Of a stretch of DNA of 64,000 nt, positions 22,301 to 37,300 are shown piece by piece. The notes beneath the pieces were generated by a model. The model was not told where the DNA came from and did not search any database. It worked only from the letters and a program-made list of their open reading frames with translations. The stretch is from Leptasterias polaris. Taxonomy: Eukaryota; Echinodermata; Asteroidea; Forcipulatida; Asteriidae. Position 1 is the stretch's first letter, and each line of letters starts with the position of its first letter. The position numbers and the translations under genes are program-made. The DNA is taken from positions 4,569,501-4,633,500 of the forward strand of contig JAZGTN010000170.1 of assembly GCA_037783415.1 (NCBI GenBank), read 5' to 3'.

Positions 22301-25300
22301 TTCTCTTTCACGGGTAGGAAATGCGTTAATAGCAATAAATGGGACCCTTGTAATGAAAAGGGTGCCTCGCGTAAGTAACGACATTAATTGGGTTTATTAC
22401 GGTCTACTGCTTATGGCAAGAAAAACCTGATGTATCTGAATTTTGCAAAAGGGAATTAGAGTTACTTAGTTGCATTCTTTGTTACTAGTTTATGTATAGG
22501 CAGTTGTTGTATGAACCAATTATTATAAACTATTATAGTGTTAACAATGACGATGACAAGAGCAAGCTAGTCGAAACGTTGAGACCTATTAAGAACTCAC
22601 TCCGCGGCAGTGTAGTTAATAACGAGAAGTCCTCTCGATCCACATAGCGAAAGTAGTAGTCCTGGCCGATTTCCTACCTCCCGCCCAGGTAGTAGTTAAT
22701 AAGCAGGACAGTTCTTTTCAGAACTGAGAAGTCTCCCGAATTCCGAATAATCTACTCCGCGGCAGTAGAATTAATAGCAAGACAAGTTCTCAAAGAACAA
22801 AATCTACCTAGCAAGTAGATATACACATGGTGTTACCGCAAACCAAATTTACGTTAACAATGTAAGCATTTTGGTTTCAATATTGTCAAATTTAATTTAT
22901 TCTTGCATAATGCCGTAAACAAAGGGGCAGGTGTATCCCCTCCCAAGCTCAGAGCCCTTGCCTCCTTTCCTCTTTTTTGTTGTTGATTTTTTTTGGTAAT
23001 GCTTAAATGAATGGTTCGAATCTCCCAAAACAAATACAATTACAAAAAAAAATATAAACAATTAAAAGGCCTAACTATGATTAAAATAATAAATAAATGA
23101 AACACAGAGAATTCCATTAAAACAATTTTTACCAAGGGCGGATACTGGTCAATTGGTAAAGGGAGAAGTGGGTGGATTTAAAACAATATTTACTTTCAGC
23201 GCGAAGCGGGAAACTGTAACTACAAGGTGACCCCCGGGGTCGATTTCACAAAGCACTAAGATTCATCTTAAGATGAGTTATCAGTATTACCATAGTGATT
23301 TGTATTGTGACATCACTCTTTGCTAAGCGACTGCGATGGATTTGCAGTTACGATCAATCTTAACTCTTTGTGAAATCGAGCCCTGGGATGACTTTATAAC
23401 CCTGGGGATATTTTTGAAGGTGACGCTCTTTTCTGGAGCATTATGAAGCTTTCTAAATATTGAACTAAATTAGTATCTAAGGGTACGTATATTTTTCTCC
23501 TTTTATACGTCTGTCTTCTTTAATTAAAGAGAAAAGGCGGGAGGAATAAGGGAAGCTTGCAAGTGTGCATCACACAGTATTCCACTGGTCGTGGTGCCCA
23601 GGGCCCGCCCTCGGGCCCCGGGAATATTTTGAGATGAAGGTGCTCTCCGGCATGTTTCCCTCCATCCTACAATCTAGACTGTTCTAAAAGGAATATAAAA
23701 TCCTACCTTCAGCCCTGAGTTATTTTCATCTTTAGGCCTAACATTTTTCTTTTTGTAGCCCCTTACAAAGAGTGACTTTTAGCATTGTGTGGGGCAAACT
23801 TACTTTTAAAAAACATCGGGGTGATCAATCACACCACCGGGATTTACGTGCGTACCCCCTCTCCGTTTTACACTACACTGTCCTCTATCCTAACGTTACT
23901 TTAATATTATTTAAAATTGCATATGTTTTCTTTTCAGTCACATCGAGACCTTGGCGGTTGATTTCATGAATTAATAAAAAAATACGGGCAGTCCCACCTA
24001 ACGGGTCATCAAAATACAAACTGACAGTAATACTTGTAAGCCTTTTGATGGTGACAGGGACTGAAACTAACACCAATATGTCTGTTCCGGTGGTTGTATT
24101 GATTCATCTTGGCAGACGAGGCCAAAAAAATTATTCGGCTGGGTGGGCTTGTGAGGAAATTAAAGACCGCAAAGATGTCTTACGAAGCAAAATAATCAAT
24201 GCGAGACATTTTGTTGATATAACTCACACCAATATGTTTAGTACCAGGTATTGGTTGTGCAGACTAAAACACGTTTTACCAAACGTGTCCAGTGCCTTTA
24301 ATGTATATGCTTTTATAATTTTGCCTACCAATTAGCATTACATTGACGAAAACCAATGACACTACCTCTTAAGGTCGTGTACAACATTTGTTAGGTTGAC
24401 AAAATTAAATGTCCTTAGATTTGCACATAACTTCCCTTGTTATAAAGATGGTCATGGTATAGAAGAATGCTATTTAAATACTCATGCCTGAATTTCTGAA
24501 GTTTTTGAGAAATGAGCAAAACAATTATTTGGATCTCAAAAGTCAAAAACTTGATGTTTTGAAATAGTGAAAACGTGTAAGGGTTTTTTCCACTATTTTC
24601 TCGTGACTACAATGACTTGGGTGTTAACATTGCCAACAGGTTGTCACTTATAGGTACCAAAAAGAATTAAAATCTACATCATCGGGTGTTAAAATAACAC
24701 TAATTTATGCCAACACATTATTACGTCGATGTTATTTTCAAACCATATTGTGTTATCTTTGATTCTTTTTTAAGTGTCTATAACACCCTGGTGTTAATTT
24801 TAACACCAGTTTCTGAAGTGTACATGTGCTTTAAATGCGGGTATTTACAGCTTTAGCATTTTTTCTGAAGTATCAGTATACCATCCCTTTCATTCTTCCT
24901 TCTGCTTAAGTCCACTTTTCTGATCTCGTTCTTGAAGGTCGGCCTTGCGAACTCCCCGTCGCTCGGTCAGAGTGATAAATACCCGTTCACACTGCGGATT
25001 TGGGAGGAAGAGAACGAGGTTAATCCGGCGAGGGTCGCCCTGATGAAGAGGATGAACTGGCGCAGGTGCGGACTGATATTCGAAGAGGCCAGCTTCAGAC
25101 AGGTGAGTAAATATTACGGAGGTATGCGTTTAGATAGTCCGTGCAAGTCCCGCGTGTATTCGAACATACTGGTTCCACGTACATTGCTTTAAAATGCAAT
25201 GTATACCTTTGGTTTTTAGAAACGTTCGATTGTTTTAATCCTATTGGCATTAAAACTTACCTTTGAAAAATTTATGTCAAAAGATGGTAGTGTTTTTGAG

Positions 25301-28300
25301 ATATTGCCGAACATCTGGAGTGGTTATGTCCACAGAAAAGGAATAATTCATAATTGGAATACACAATCTTAGAAACCTTTTTAAATACAGAAACGTTTCT
25401 AAGATTGAAACTTTATTAACCCTTTGAAGCTTTTCATGGTGGGAGTATAACTGAGATAGGTTTGCGGTAACACCATGTTAAAATCTCTTTTGAGTACTGT
25501 TGGTTCTGAAAAGAACCGGTGGTTAACGACTCAAGAAGACGATCAGAGCATACTGATCGAAACGTTGAGTCGTTAACCACCGGTTCTTTTCAGAACCAAC
25601 ACTACTCAAATGAGATTTTAACATGGTGTTACCGCAAGCCTATCTCAGTTTATTAACCCTTCTCTCTAAAACATTTGAAGGAAATTCTTTCTCAAAATGT
25701 TATACTTTATCAACAGCTGCAGTGCTTTTTACCAAATACGTTTTTATGGGCAATATTTTTAGGAGTAATTACCAAAGGTATACCCTCCCTTTAACGTGTG
25801 AAGGAAAAACACTCATTTTATAAACTTGTGATAATTTTATTGTTTTTCAAACTATTACTTTCATTTACACGCAGATGATGTATTTGTTATTTGCACTCAT
25901 GCCAGATTATCTTTTAAAAAAATTATTAAATTGCATAAAAAGAGCGATGAAGAGGTTTTTTTATTAAAGAAAAGGAACAAACGGAAACTTGGATAGAAGT
26001 GCCCCTAGGAAAAAATAGTGCACCCCTTGTACCCCCTACTTTGTTTTAAACCCTAAACGGCGCTGCCCTCCATCCCCTCTCCTAGCTCACCATATACAAG
26101 ACGCACTGTCTTCTCACATACCCTCCTCCACAAGTACCTCCATGGTATGTGCTCAGAATGTCTCTCACTTGTTGTTCCTTCGATACCCACCTTCACTCAT
26201 AGTACACGTTTCGCCTTACCTTATCATTCAATCACTGTATCTGTTTCGAAGGCCAGTACTTTTAATCTGCTAGCCCCCCCCCCCCCCCCCCCCCCAAGGT
26301 ACTGCTGCACCTCGGAACTATCTACCTATTATCTTGTCAGTACCCATCTTACAATCTTTCCCAGTTCAAGTGAAATGCAAACAGACTTCTTCTCTCCCCT
26401 TTGAATATGTATTTTCCTTGGATAAGGCCCTCATCTCGAGCAGTCTATATTTGGCTTTGTGTTATGTGATTTTTTTTGTCATATAGGCCTAACAGAAATA
26501 AAAATAATATTGTCATGCTAATTTGTATAGTGCTAAGTGTTTCGAAATTACCCCCCCCACCCCGCCATCTGTGAGATGCTAAAACAATAAAACAAACAAA
26601 CAACAAAACATACGAGCAAGAAATAATGTTGTGTGTTTTAGATAGATGTATGGTAATACCGAGGATGTATCATGTAATAATAATAGAGAAATTTATAATG
26701 CGCACAAATCCGCAAAAAGGGCGTTCATGGCGCATACAGAGCAAACATGATGATAATACCAATTTGATTTACCAATAAAAATACAGAATTAGCATTTGCA
26801 CATGATCCCGCTTTGCATGAAATGCGTTTGTCATTTAATATACATCTACATTATACCGAATTATACAAAAAAGTCTGTCTTTACTCGCGCTATGGTTAAA
26901 ACTACTGCTTCCGCGTTTTATTCGAACCAGGTTGTTTTTATAACATCCCATACGTATGTTCTTCCTAGACGTCTACGCCAATTGCAAGGCAGAATCAAAG
27001 GATGGGAGCCTGGATATAATCATTATTATTCAGTATTATCAACGTTTCACCAGCCGCTCAAATAAATGTTAGCCTATTGGTCAACATAATCAAATTTTCG
27101 CAGTGCTAAAAATGTTAAGTACCAGTAACCACCCCTATTTTAACATCGTTACAATAATATGCTAATAAAACAATGCTGAAATAGGCCTAAGGTTATTTGT
27201 TTTGGACAGATGTTGAAATACGATAATGCCACAGGTTGTTCCCTCCTTTATTCTATTTCTATTAACAAAATTAAAAGTTTGATATGTTATCGTGATGGAA
27301 CTTTATCTGCAGTGATGTAGTGCCCAAAAGATTAGGAGGTAAGCGAAGCCGTGAATTTCGGCCCTTAAAGGGCAATGTTCCCGCTAGGTACAGACAGGAA
27401 ATTAAGCAGAAAGCGTCTCGTTGACTACCGGATAGTTCTCTTTGGATGCTGAAACTGATAGAGCACTCAGTTGACTAAGAATGACAGGAGAAAAATTAAC
27501 TGTCGACATAGCATTTCAATAAAGGCCTATAATGCTTTCTGGCCTTGAAATTCAATATATTTGGGATGGATTGGACATCAATAAGGGAAGAGGTTAATGA
27601 GCGATGACTACACATGATTTCCAAATTAATTCTTTGTTTGTAAAATATGAAGCCCTCGTAAACAATTTCTTACTTTATATATTATAGGTTTTCCGCGGTC
27701 GTATTCAAACGATTTTGCCTCTTCAGTTGAAACCTTCATTCAGCTTCAATTTGAGGCACGCGAATTTATAATAACATTATATTCACTGAAACTGAGCAGC
27801 CCTTTTTAGCCATGCAAAATTGGCATTAGTAGTAAAGTAGGCGCAACACTAGAGATTTTCTGCAAAAAGCTGATGTGAATTTGAAAACTGTTCGAGTGAA
27901 TTGTTAAGTTGACCTTTTTTAATCGCATGACACAAAAAAAATTTCCTTTTACAGTGAGTGAAATTAAAGAACTGTTTTGAGGAGCTTTCAATTTTGCACG
28001 AAAAAGAACAACGGGACATTTAAATTGGCCACATATTTGCCGACATGACCGAAAACTTAGGCTATATAATAATGTTTTTAAAGGTTCTGTGAAAAAGGGG
28101 GGTTTGGTTCATACCTACAATGGGTGTCGAATGTAAAGTTTACAAAAAAGTGAAGTCCTATGTTGTACACATCTTCATTAGAGTACTGAAGACGAGCAGA
28201 GTGTACAGAGCGAAACCTCGAGACCACAACGGTCCTTCTCAGAACCAACACTCCCAAAAGCGATTCAATACACAAGGTTGTACCTGCAAGTTTACTATTC

Positions 28301-31300
28301 ATCAACACCATGCACAGCTTCAATTATCACTTAGGCCTGTTGTAATTATTATTTGCAGTTAACATCCGGCTGGCAACACTCTCCCAACCACGTGATCACA
28401 CATTACCTCTTTTTATCAAATTACACACCCTTACACTTTCTGATATTAACAAATCTCAAACAGGCACCTTCATGTACAAATACACTAATAACCTTCTCCC
28501 TCGCCTTTTCACGTCTTACTTCACCTATAATAAAGACATTCATGACCACAACACTAGATCTAGAAACAACATGCACGTCCCATTCGCACGCACATCATAC
28601 ACATCCAATACTCTCCGTTACTATGGTCCTCGTCTTTGGAATTCGGTTGACCAGTCTATCAAAGCCTCATCCTCTGTGGCTAGGTTCAAAACATCTTATA
28701 AAAAGTTCCTTATTTCCCAGTATGTAACATAGTTACTATACCGTTCTTCTCCTTTAAGTTTTTGCATACTTTGTCATTGTCATTTTCTCCAGTAGTTTGT
28801 TCGTCTGTCGGGGTGTCTGTCTGTTTGTTTCGTCTTTGTATTGTCCTAAGCATGTACCCTTAGTTTATGTATTTTGTTATGTAAAGGCAAGCCGCTACAA
28901 GCTACCTGGCTTATTTTGGGCCTTGCCTCCATGCGCTTTCCCACTAGTTTATTCTTAATTCTTATTCTGTCTTTTATATTATTGCATTTTACAATGTAGT
29001 TCTGTAATTGTGGAAATATGTTAGTGGAAATAAATGTGAATTGAATTGAACAATTATCTTTTAAAACAGCTCTGTTCATTTCGCGGTCTTCTCCGAATAT
29101 TGTTTTAATTTTATTTGGGCCTGTGCCTCAAACAAAATCCCCAATGTATCATGCAAGCTGTCTGTATCAAATCCAAAAATGCTCTTTTTGTGTTGAACTG
29201 TTGAAACGTATACTGATCTGATCCCATTGTCACAAACTCGACCGTAGCATGGAGACTTTGTCATCCTCTCGAGGTGTATTGTCATCTTTGCAAATTAAAA
29301 ACAAAAAAAATTGATGAATGTGCCACAACATGTCCTAAAGGTATTGTTCAAGATAATGTTATAATGTATATCGGTTTAACAAAATCCAATCAACACGCCA
29401 ACGCTCAAAATGTATTGTTGAAATGGGTTAAATTTGCATGTTTTCTTACACACAGGAACTTGTTGTCCTGACAACAACGGAACGATGGACCCAGTATATT
29501 AAGGCAATCTCAATGGGTAAAATGGATCCCCCCAGGAAATTATTTATAGCGAAGGGACAACAGGTTGAACAATACATTTCAAAACGAAAGTGAATGCAAT
29601 AGCAGCAAAGTGCTTGAATTTAAATGAATTAAGAAAAATTAAAAAAAATTGGCTTAACTTAGCCAGGAAAAAAACTATATTTAATGTCAAAACATACTTG
29701 TTAGTTATATTTTTCTTATTGCATTTGAGCCTTTTTCCTGCTTTTATAAACATTTCTTTCGACTTGTTTTAAACGTGAATGCGTTTTCTTCACAGCACTT
29801 TGATGACTTAGCCGAGTTGTTGCATCAATCCAACATCACTGTTGCTGCGATGGAGGTTGTCCACGACGTGACGCAACCACAAGAGCAGATCCGGAGTCTT
29901 CAGGTAGGATGTAGTGTTTAGACTCGACCTCGTTCCAAATGGTATTCGATCCCGCTGCGCCATTTTCCCCCCAGCATGCCTTGCTCGACACGGGGCGCTG
30001 CACATGAAGCGAGGCTGATATTGAATTGTATGAATTGTTTTAAATCAAAGTAGAACATAGTAAATGAAAAGTTTAAGTTTTAATTCCCATTGAAATTAAT
30101 TAGTGATTTGTTCAACAACGGACTCCATGTTCTAGCAAATGGAAAATTATTCGTGTGTAAATCCTTCAGGGCAATGTTAGGCCTACCGTATGAATTACTG
30201 TAAAACTATAAGATTGTGTGTGCGTCAATTAGAGCTGACGGACCTTGCCACGCGCTACCTACGATCGTTGCATGAATGTATAATCGCACTGTGACTGTTG
30301 CATGAACGGCAGGATGTGTGTTTGTAATAGGCAGCGCTGACAGACAAATAGACACTGACTAACACTTACTAACGACTTGTCATCAAGTCTACTCAGTCAC
30401 CGTTGCTTATTACCATTGCAACAATCGAATCAAGGCCAACATACGCGCACAAAATCCCTGACCAAACTTGTTTTTCTGACCATGATGAAACGTTGACTGC
30501 TGCAGGTTTATTTTTAAGGTGTGTTTATTGAAAACTAGATTATTTGAGTTAGTTATCAAAAACTTCCGGAAGTCTTTTCGGAAAAGCCAAAAGATAAATC
30601 AAAACATTGAATGTATTTTTCCCAACCATGACTGAGCAGAAGTAGGGACACATTTGACCGTGCGGCCAATGAGACTCATCTGCATTTGAGTCTGTTGTTT
30701 GTAACAGCAAACAAAAAACAAACAAGCAAATTAACACAACAAGAAAACCGACTCTTCAATGTCCATGCTTTCATAGCGAATCAAACAAAATTGTTCACTA
30801 TACTTATCCACATATTTCATCGCACAGTTTTCAAATAGGGCAAGAGCGTAACCGATATCTTTATAGTTTCCGTGTTGAGTTATACTTACAACATTTTGAA
30901 GATAGTGGAAGCACTTAATGACTAACTAATTACATGTACGTAAAACAAAATGCATGAGCTTTCATAGCAACAACTACTTCATCAGATGCAATGAAGGAGA
31001 CATCATTGCATCTGATGAAGTAGTTGTTGGTACGAAAGCTCATGCAGTTTTTACGTATAATATTAGGTAGTCGTTAAGTGCTACCACTATCTTCATTGTA
31101 TTATCTACCAGACTAACACGGCTATTTTATTATTGTTTACAATAGTTTATAACTTAAAGTAGTTATTTGTGTTTTACCCATACGCTGATGTGTGATTAGC
31201 TGCATACTCGGTACTTTCCAAGTTCTGTGAAACAATATGCAGACATTGCTATAGAGTAAAGCAGTAACATTCTGTATGATTCAATTTTTTTGCAAATATG

Positions 31301-34300
31301 TGTTTTTTACGTTTAGTTTGTTATCGTGTCTGTTTTTTGTGGGTTTTTGTGTTGTTTTCCTTTTTTCCTCCAAGCACATCAAGTATTGTTTTATTGTTGT
31401 GATGGCTGAATAATTAGGAATAATACTAATATATACCAAATACGCGGAATGAGGGGGACAGACAATTTATGAGCAAACTGGAGTTGTTGTAATCAGTGAA
31501 GCGATGCACTTGCCACTCCATACAAATATTAGAACCATATAATATTGGAACCATTAATATACAGATCAGTTGTAAACACTTTAAGACTGAAGCTACAGAA
31601 GGAAAACCCATTAGAATATCCCGCAAGGGTTACGAGGTAGGTAGACCCTGAACTTTTGATAATTAGCAGGGTAAAGGGTTGTAATTAATTAAACTGTAGA
31701 CTAATGTAAATGTTTATGTTTTTGTCTACCCTGACAAGTTCAATATTATTATAGAATCGTGTAGAGGTTGGAAGGGTAGAAATGAAATTGCCAACGAGTT
31801 TGCAGTGTCTCTTGAAATTATGAATTTCTGTTGCAAAGTCTGTATGGAATAAACGCTCGGCCAATTAAAGAAAATGTACTTCCCGACTAGATGTTAATTG
31901 ACGAGAAAGTAAACATTCGATTGCACGAGTCTATACACATACAACTCTATTCTATGTCTTAAGCTGTTTCCCTTAGCAACCATTGAGTTAATACATGTTC
32001 ATTTGAATCCTCTTTATATATAGACTTTTTAAAATGACTTTTGTACAGTTGATTATATATCTTACAAAATATTGTTGCTTTCCTTGCAACATTTCTTTCT
32101 TCAAACTTGCTCTCATTCGAAAATCAACAAATCCAACTGTTGTTATATATTAAATAATTATGAAATCGTGACTTATAAGACCTAGAAAGACCCAGGTGAG
32201 CTAGAGGTCAAAGGTCAGCTAACGCATAACAAGCCGTTACTTCTGCCATCGAAAAGCACAGGCATTATGATAAATAGATTGTCCGCTGATCAACTTTGAT
32301 AAATCATTTCAATTTTACAAAAATATGGTGATGCATTGGCCGCGACTACTATAGCTAATGCACGACGTAAAACTGTTCCTCTGACTGTTTAGCGAGGTCG
32401 CGGATCAACGAAGATGCGATAATTTTCTGAAAGTCATACATCGGCAACGAAAATCATGTCAAACTATGTAGTGTCGGAGAGTGAATTCAAACAAAGATCT
32501 TAATATTAGCACAATAACTCGGTCCGATAATCTTGTGTTCTGCTTCCGTACTAAATGAGCTCCAGTGAACGTACTGCGTGGATCCTCGCTACGGAGTTCA
32601 TGTTTGCAGAGGGAAGAGTGAAATCATACATGTTTATAGCCGTGTGCAAGCAAATCATAAGATGAGACTAAGTGTGACCACAAAATACATGATGATATTC
32701 GATATTTTTGTTTTAAGGACACGCACAGAAAATAGTAAGACTGGAACGCATTCAAAGTTTTCAAAAGCTTAAGGTTTTGTCAATAATGAAGCTTCTCCCC
32801 ATGTCGAGTGAGAATCATGTATTGAAATTAAAGCTAAACAAAAAAGGGGTGTGACAAATGGTTAAGGGCAAGCCACAAGAGGAACTGGTGTAAGCTGGGG
32901 AGCAAACCTAGCGCCAGGTGTTTCGGGATTAGCAGTCTCCCGAATAAATGGGAGTAATGTGATCATAAAATTCTATATTCAAAACTATTTCATTGAATGA
33001 TGCTATTACTGAGTTCCGCCTTTCTCAACAAATCATATCTCTAGAGTTTGTAGTTCATGTTGAGATGGTGGATTTTTGTCATGGGATCTTCGACGCTCTA
33101 GAGCCCCACGGATTTACTGTATGAGCCACGGTCTATTTATTGGACTTCTATCATTTTAGAGGTTCCATCCTAACTATTAATGGTTAATCACTATGTGAAT
33201 ATTATGAACACCATTTTTTATATATTCTCGGATAAATTTCAATAATCAAAGTGTAATTTGGTTTAGTATAAACAAGTATAGGCCTACGACTGGAAAAACA
33301 TAATAAAAGCGCCTCACAAAAACAAACTTTAAAGTCTAGGCCTAAAAAATACTTTAAAGACAATAGCAAATTATACTTTTAAAATTACTTAAGTTTACAG
33401 AAAGCATCCAAGCAATAAAACACGGAAGCAAACTAAACTAAAAGTATAGATTAAAACAATTTATCTAAAAAGGACAAAACAAAGCATGGGCAAAAAATAA
33501 GTGGTTTAACACAAGAATTACAACTAGCTGTTGTGATCTTGTGACTTATCTGAGCCAAATTTGTTGGCTCAGATAAATCACATGACTTCGGTTATTGTTA
33601 TCGATGATTATATTCTACTTTTTGGAAGATCTTTCTTTTTATGTATGAGTCATCTTCAACGCCAAGAACTCGCCCAATGAGATGAAATGTCCCTTAAACA
33701 GAATGCAATTATTATATGCAAATTCCATTGGTTTCCTCGTCCATTACTTAAATCTTTGAAAGAAACCAAATTACGCGGTATTTATGGTTTTAACTGTCAT
33801 TTTACCACACAACTAGTTTGTATTGCAGCCGTAGGCCCTACTCATTACGTCATCTTCATATCACCGAACCGCAAGTATAGCATCCCGGTTCGGGACACAC
33901 AAACAGATATGAACCATGGCTGTGATCTCAATGTACGCATATGCTATACTTTCCATGTATTTGTGAAACCCATGTTCTTCTTTGGGAACTGAAAACAACT
34001 TCACTCTTGACTTAACGACCTGCTGAACTGCAGTTCACCATATTCTACCCCTACTATGCTTGCCAGAATTTGATACCATTGCGACGTTAAAAGCTGTACG
34101 TGTTTTGCTCTGTTATGAGTATACGATCGAATGCGTTGTTAATGGAAGTGGCGTGAACCACGCAGTGTCGGAAAGAAATGACGTCCTTATATTTATGTTT
34201 AGGTGCTCGGGCAATAAGCCCGAACAACTCCTTGTTATTAGGTGTTCGGGCACACAGCCCGTAACACCTCTTGTTTTTGTTCCGGTTTTTTTTCTTACTT

Positions 34301-37300
34301 TTTAGGTGTTCGGACAAAAGTCCGAATACCTCTTGTTATTGTTCGTTTTTTTTTTTTTTTTACTTCTTCAGATTCTTCTTCTCTTCGCCGCTTGTCCGCT
34401 AACAAAAGCACACTTCCCAAGCTCATATAAACTTGAAATTTTTACCATACTTAGATAACCATTAGGAGACGAAACCGTTTCATTTACGTCATGATGACGT
34501 CATCAGGTGTCAAATTACAAGGTTTTTAGAAACAAATAAATTAATCTTTGAAATTCTGTAACAAATCACATTTAAGAGACCGGCGGTTGTTTTATGCGGG
34601 ATCATACTTAGGTCATATAGGTCTTTATTTTTTGTCCTGTGCGTAACCTCACATGACCTCTACTTCCGGTCGAAACAGGAAGAAACAGGAAGTGCCTTGT
34701 AATTTAAAAGTGGCACACTTTTTGAAGTTTTTTTTAACGGTGTTATAGTCGAGCAAGAGTCTGGTTTTAAAAAATAAGACAAGTGACGTCATAAAAGTCA
34801 AGAGCGCCCTCTAGCGGCAGGTTAAAAACAATTAAAAATACACTTTAACTAGATGTCTGTGGTGAAGTTTATGATAATCGTTTCAAAATTGGTATACATA
34901 ATAACCTTCATACAGACAACATATGTGTGAATTTTGAGATTGATGACGTCATCATGTGTCACGTGGTATCGCATTAAAGGTTTACTTTTTGAAGCTGTGT
35001 ATCTACAAAACCACAAGTTTGACTGAGTTGAAACTTGGCATGTTGATAGACAGTGATATTGACTACTTAAAGTTAGAGTGACGACTTGATGACGTCATCA
35101 ATTTTTTTTTATACAAATTTTTGAAATTTTGACCAATAGTTACATATCTTCAGTTCAAAGCAAGCTATAATCGAATTTCATTTTGCATGAGACTTGGAAG
35201 GTCCTACAAGGATATAATGTTGAGTGACGTTTTCACGACGTCATCCATTTTCATGTTATGTCACCACCAAGGTAGTGTTTTACAAGATCTATGTACAGAA
35301 CAACTTTGGTGATCAAATGGAAACTTTGCATGTACTCAAGCTGGGATGTGTTACATCCAAAAAGTTTGGTCAAATCTTTAGAACCACCATTCTAAAGACT
35401 CTATAGAAGTATACAATATTTAATACACAGACATGTTTATAACATTTCTTTGAAACACGAGGTCACACCGAACACCTCTTTTTTGTTTCCAACAAAAAAT
35501 TATGTCTAGTTAATACTTCTTATTCTTCTTCTTATCCCCCGCGATTGTCCGCTAACAAAAGCACACTTCCCAAGCTCGTATAATTTTGAAATTTCTACCA
35601 TAGTTAGATAACCATTAGGAGACGAAACCGTTTCATTTACGTCATGATGACGTCATCAGGTGTCAATTTACAAGGTTTTTAGAAAAAAATAAATTAATCT
35701 TTGAAAATCTGTAACAAATCACACTTAAGAGACCGGCGGTTGTTTTATGCGGGATCATACTTAGGTCATATAGGTCTTTATTTTTTGTCGTGTGCATGAC
35801 CTCACATAACCTCTACTTCCGGTCGTAACAGGAAGAAACAGGAAGTGCCTTGTAATTTAAAAGTGGCACACTTTTTGAAGTTTTTTTTAACGGTGTTATA
35901 GTCGAGCAAGAGTCTGGTTTAACAAAATAAGACAAATGACGTCATAAAAGTCAAGAGCGCCCTCTAGCGGCAGGTTGAAAACAATTAAAAATGCACTTTT
36001 CCTAGATGTCTGTGGCGAAGTTTCAGATAATCGTTTCGAAATTGGTATACATAATGACCTTCATGCAGACAACATATGTGTGAAGTTTTAGATTGATGAC
36101 GTCATCGTGTGTCACGTGGTATTGCCTTAAAGGTTTACTTTTTGAAGCCGTGTATTTACAAAACCACAAGATCGACTGAGTTGAAACTTGGCATGTTGAA
36201 AGACAGTGATATTGACTATGTAAATCTAAAGAAAGAACATGATGACGTCATTCCTTTTTTTTATACAAATATTTGAAATATTGACCAATTATTACGGGTA
36301 TTTATTGACCCGCTGTCAAACCACGGGCTACACACACACTACGCGAACTAAACCAGTTTACTGTTTTGTTATCACGTAGTGTGTGTGTATACGTTGAGCA
36401 AATCATCCGCAAGGTTCAAAGTCCATCAAACATGCTTGTGGTCTAGTCTCTGTTCAAGGTTCGCGCAACCTGCTTTTGACAATACGCTTTGTTAGTCTCT
36501 AAAACAGCCGTCCATGCAAACCTCGTTAACAATCAAATGCTATGCTTTCGATCGTGTGCTTTTTAAAACTTTTGCTAAAGCTGGTGGTGCTATATCAAAT
36601 TATGGTCATGCTTTTACCACGCTTTGTGGCATTATTGGCTTGCTCTGTGACAGATCGGCTCGTTTTAGTCTACGCAAACACCAATGTGAGCATTTTTGTT
36701 GGCCAACAAAGACACACTTTGAGTCGTGCGTAGCGCGTACACGCGTGCACTTTTCCATTGTTTTTCATCAATGATGGTGGTCAATGACGTGGTCAATTTG
36801 CTTTGATTTGCTGTAAAACGTTAATCGGTGACAGGGTACGCTGAATATAAGGCATTTCGTCACTAAGGTGACAAAAGGAATTGTCGTGTGCTTATTAATA
36901 CTAGCAGAAAACATGCGTATAACGTAACAACGATCTACAACCACGTTGCAAATTTACAATAAATTTGCAATGTTGTGTTTTGCACTCGTGGGGCCCAATT
37001 TAATTATATTATGTACTGGAGCATTATTTTTGTGCTCCTATAGTAAATTGCAAGATTGAGCTCAAGCCGCGATATATTACATTTAACGCTTGTTTTCCTG
37101 ATAAAAGACGTCATCAATTGTAACATGACTTCGACTTAAAGTTGCAGTTTTACCAGATTTGTATACTCAGTATTACAATTGCTTGGTCAAGCTTAAAACC
37201 AAATTGATGTATTCAAGCTGACAATGAGTAACATCCCATATTTGAACGTCATGCCGAACACCTTGTTTTTGTTGTGTAACAAAAATTTAAGTCTAGTTTA

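Noticed and set aside
22854..23039. Minus-strand frame MYLFWEIRTIHLS...
   Set aside because: Low-complexity intron sequence with no recognisable feature.
34222..34345. Rho-independent-style terminators
   Set aside because: Hairpin plus T run looks similar, but the sequence is eukaryotic and the structures are ends of a repeat family.
36514..36774. Two overlapping + frames of 86 and 63 codons
   Set aside because: They overlap in different frames inside an insertion in the duplicated repeat, with no domain or splice signals.
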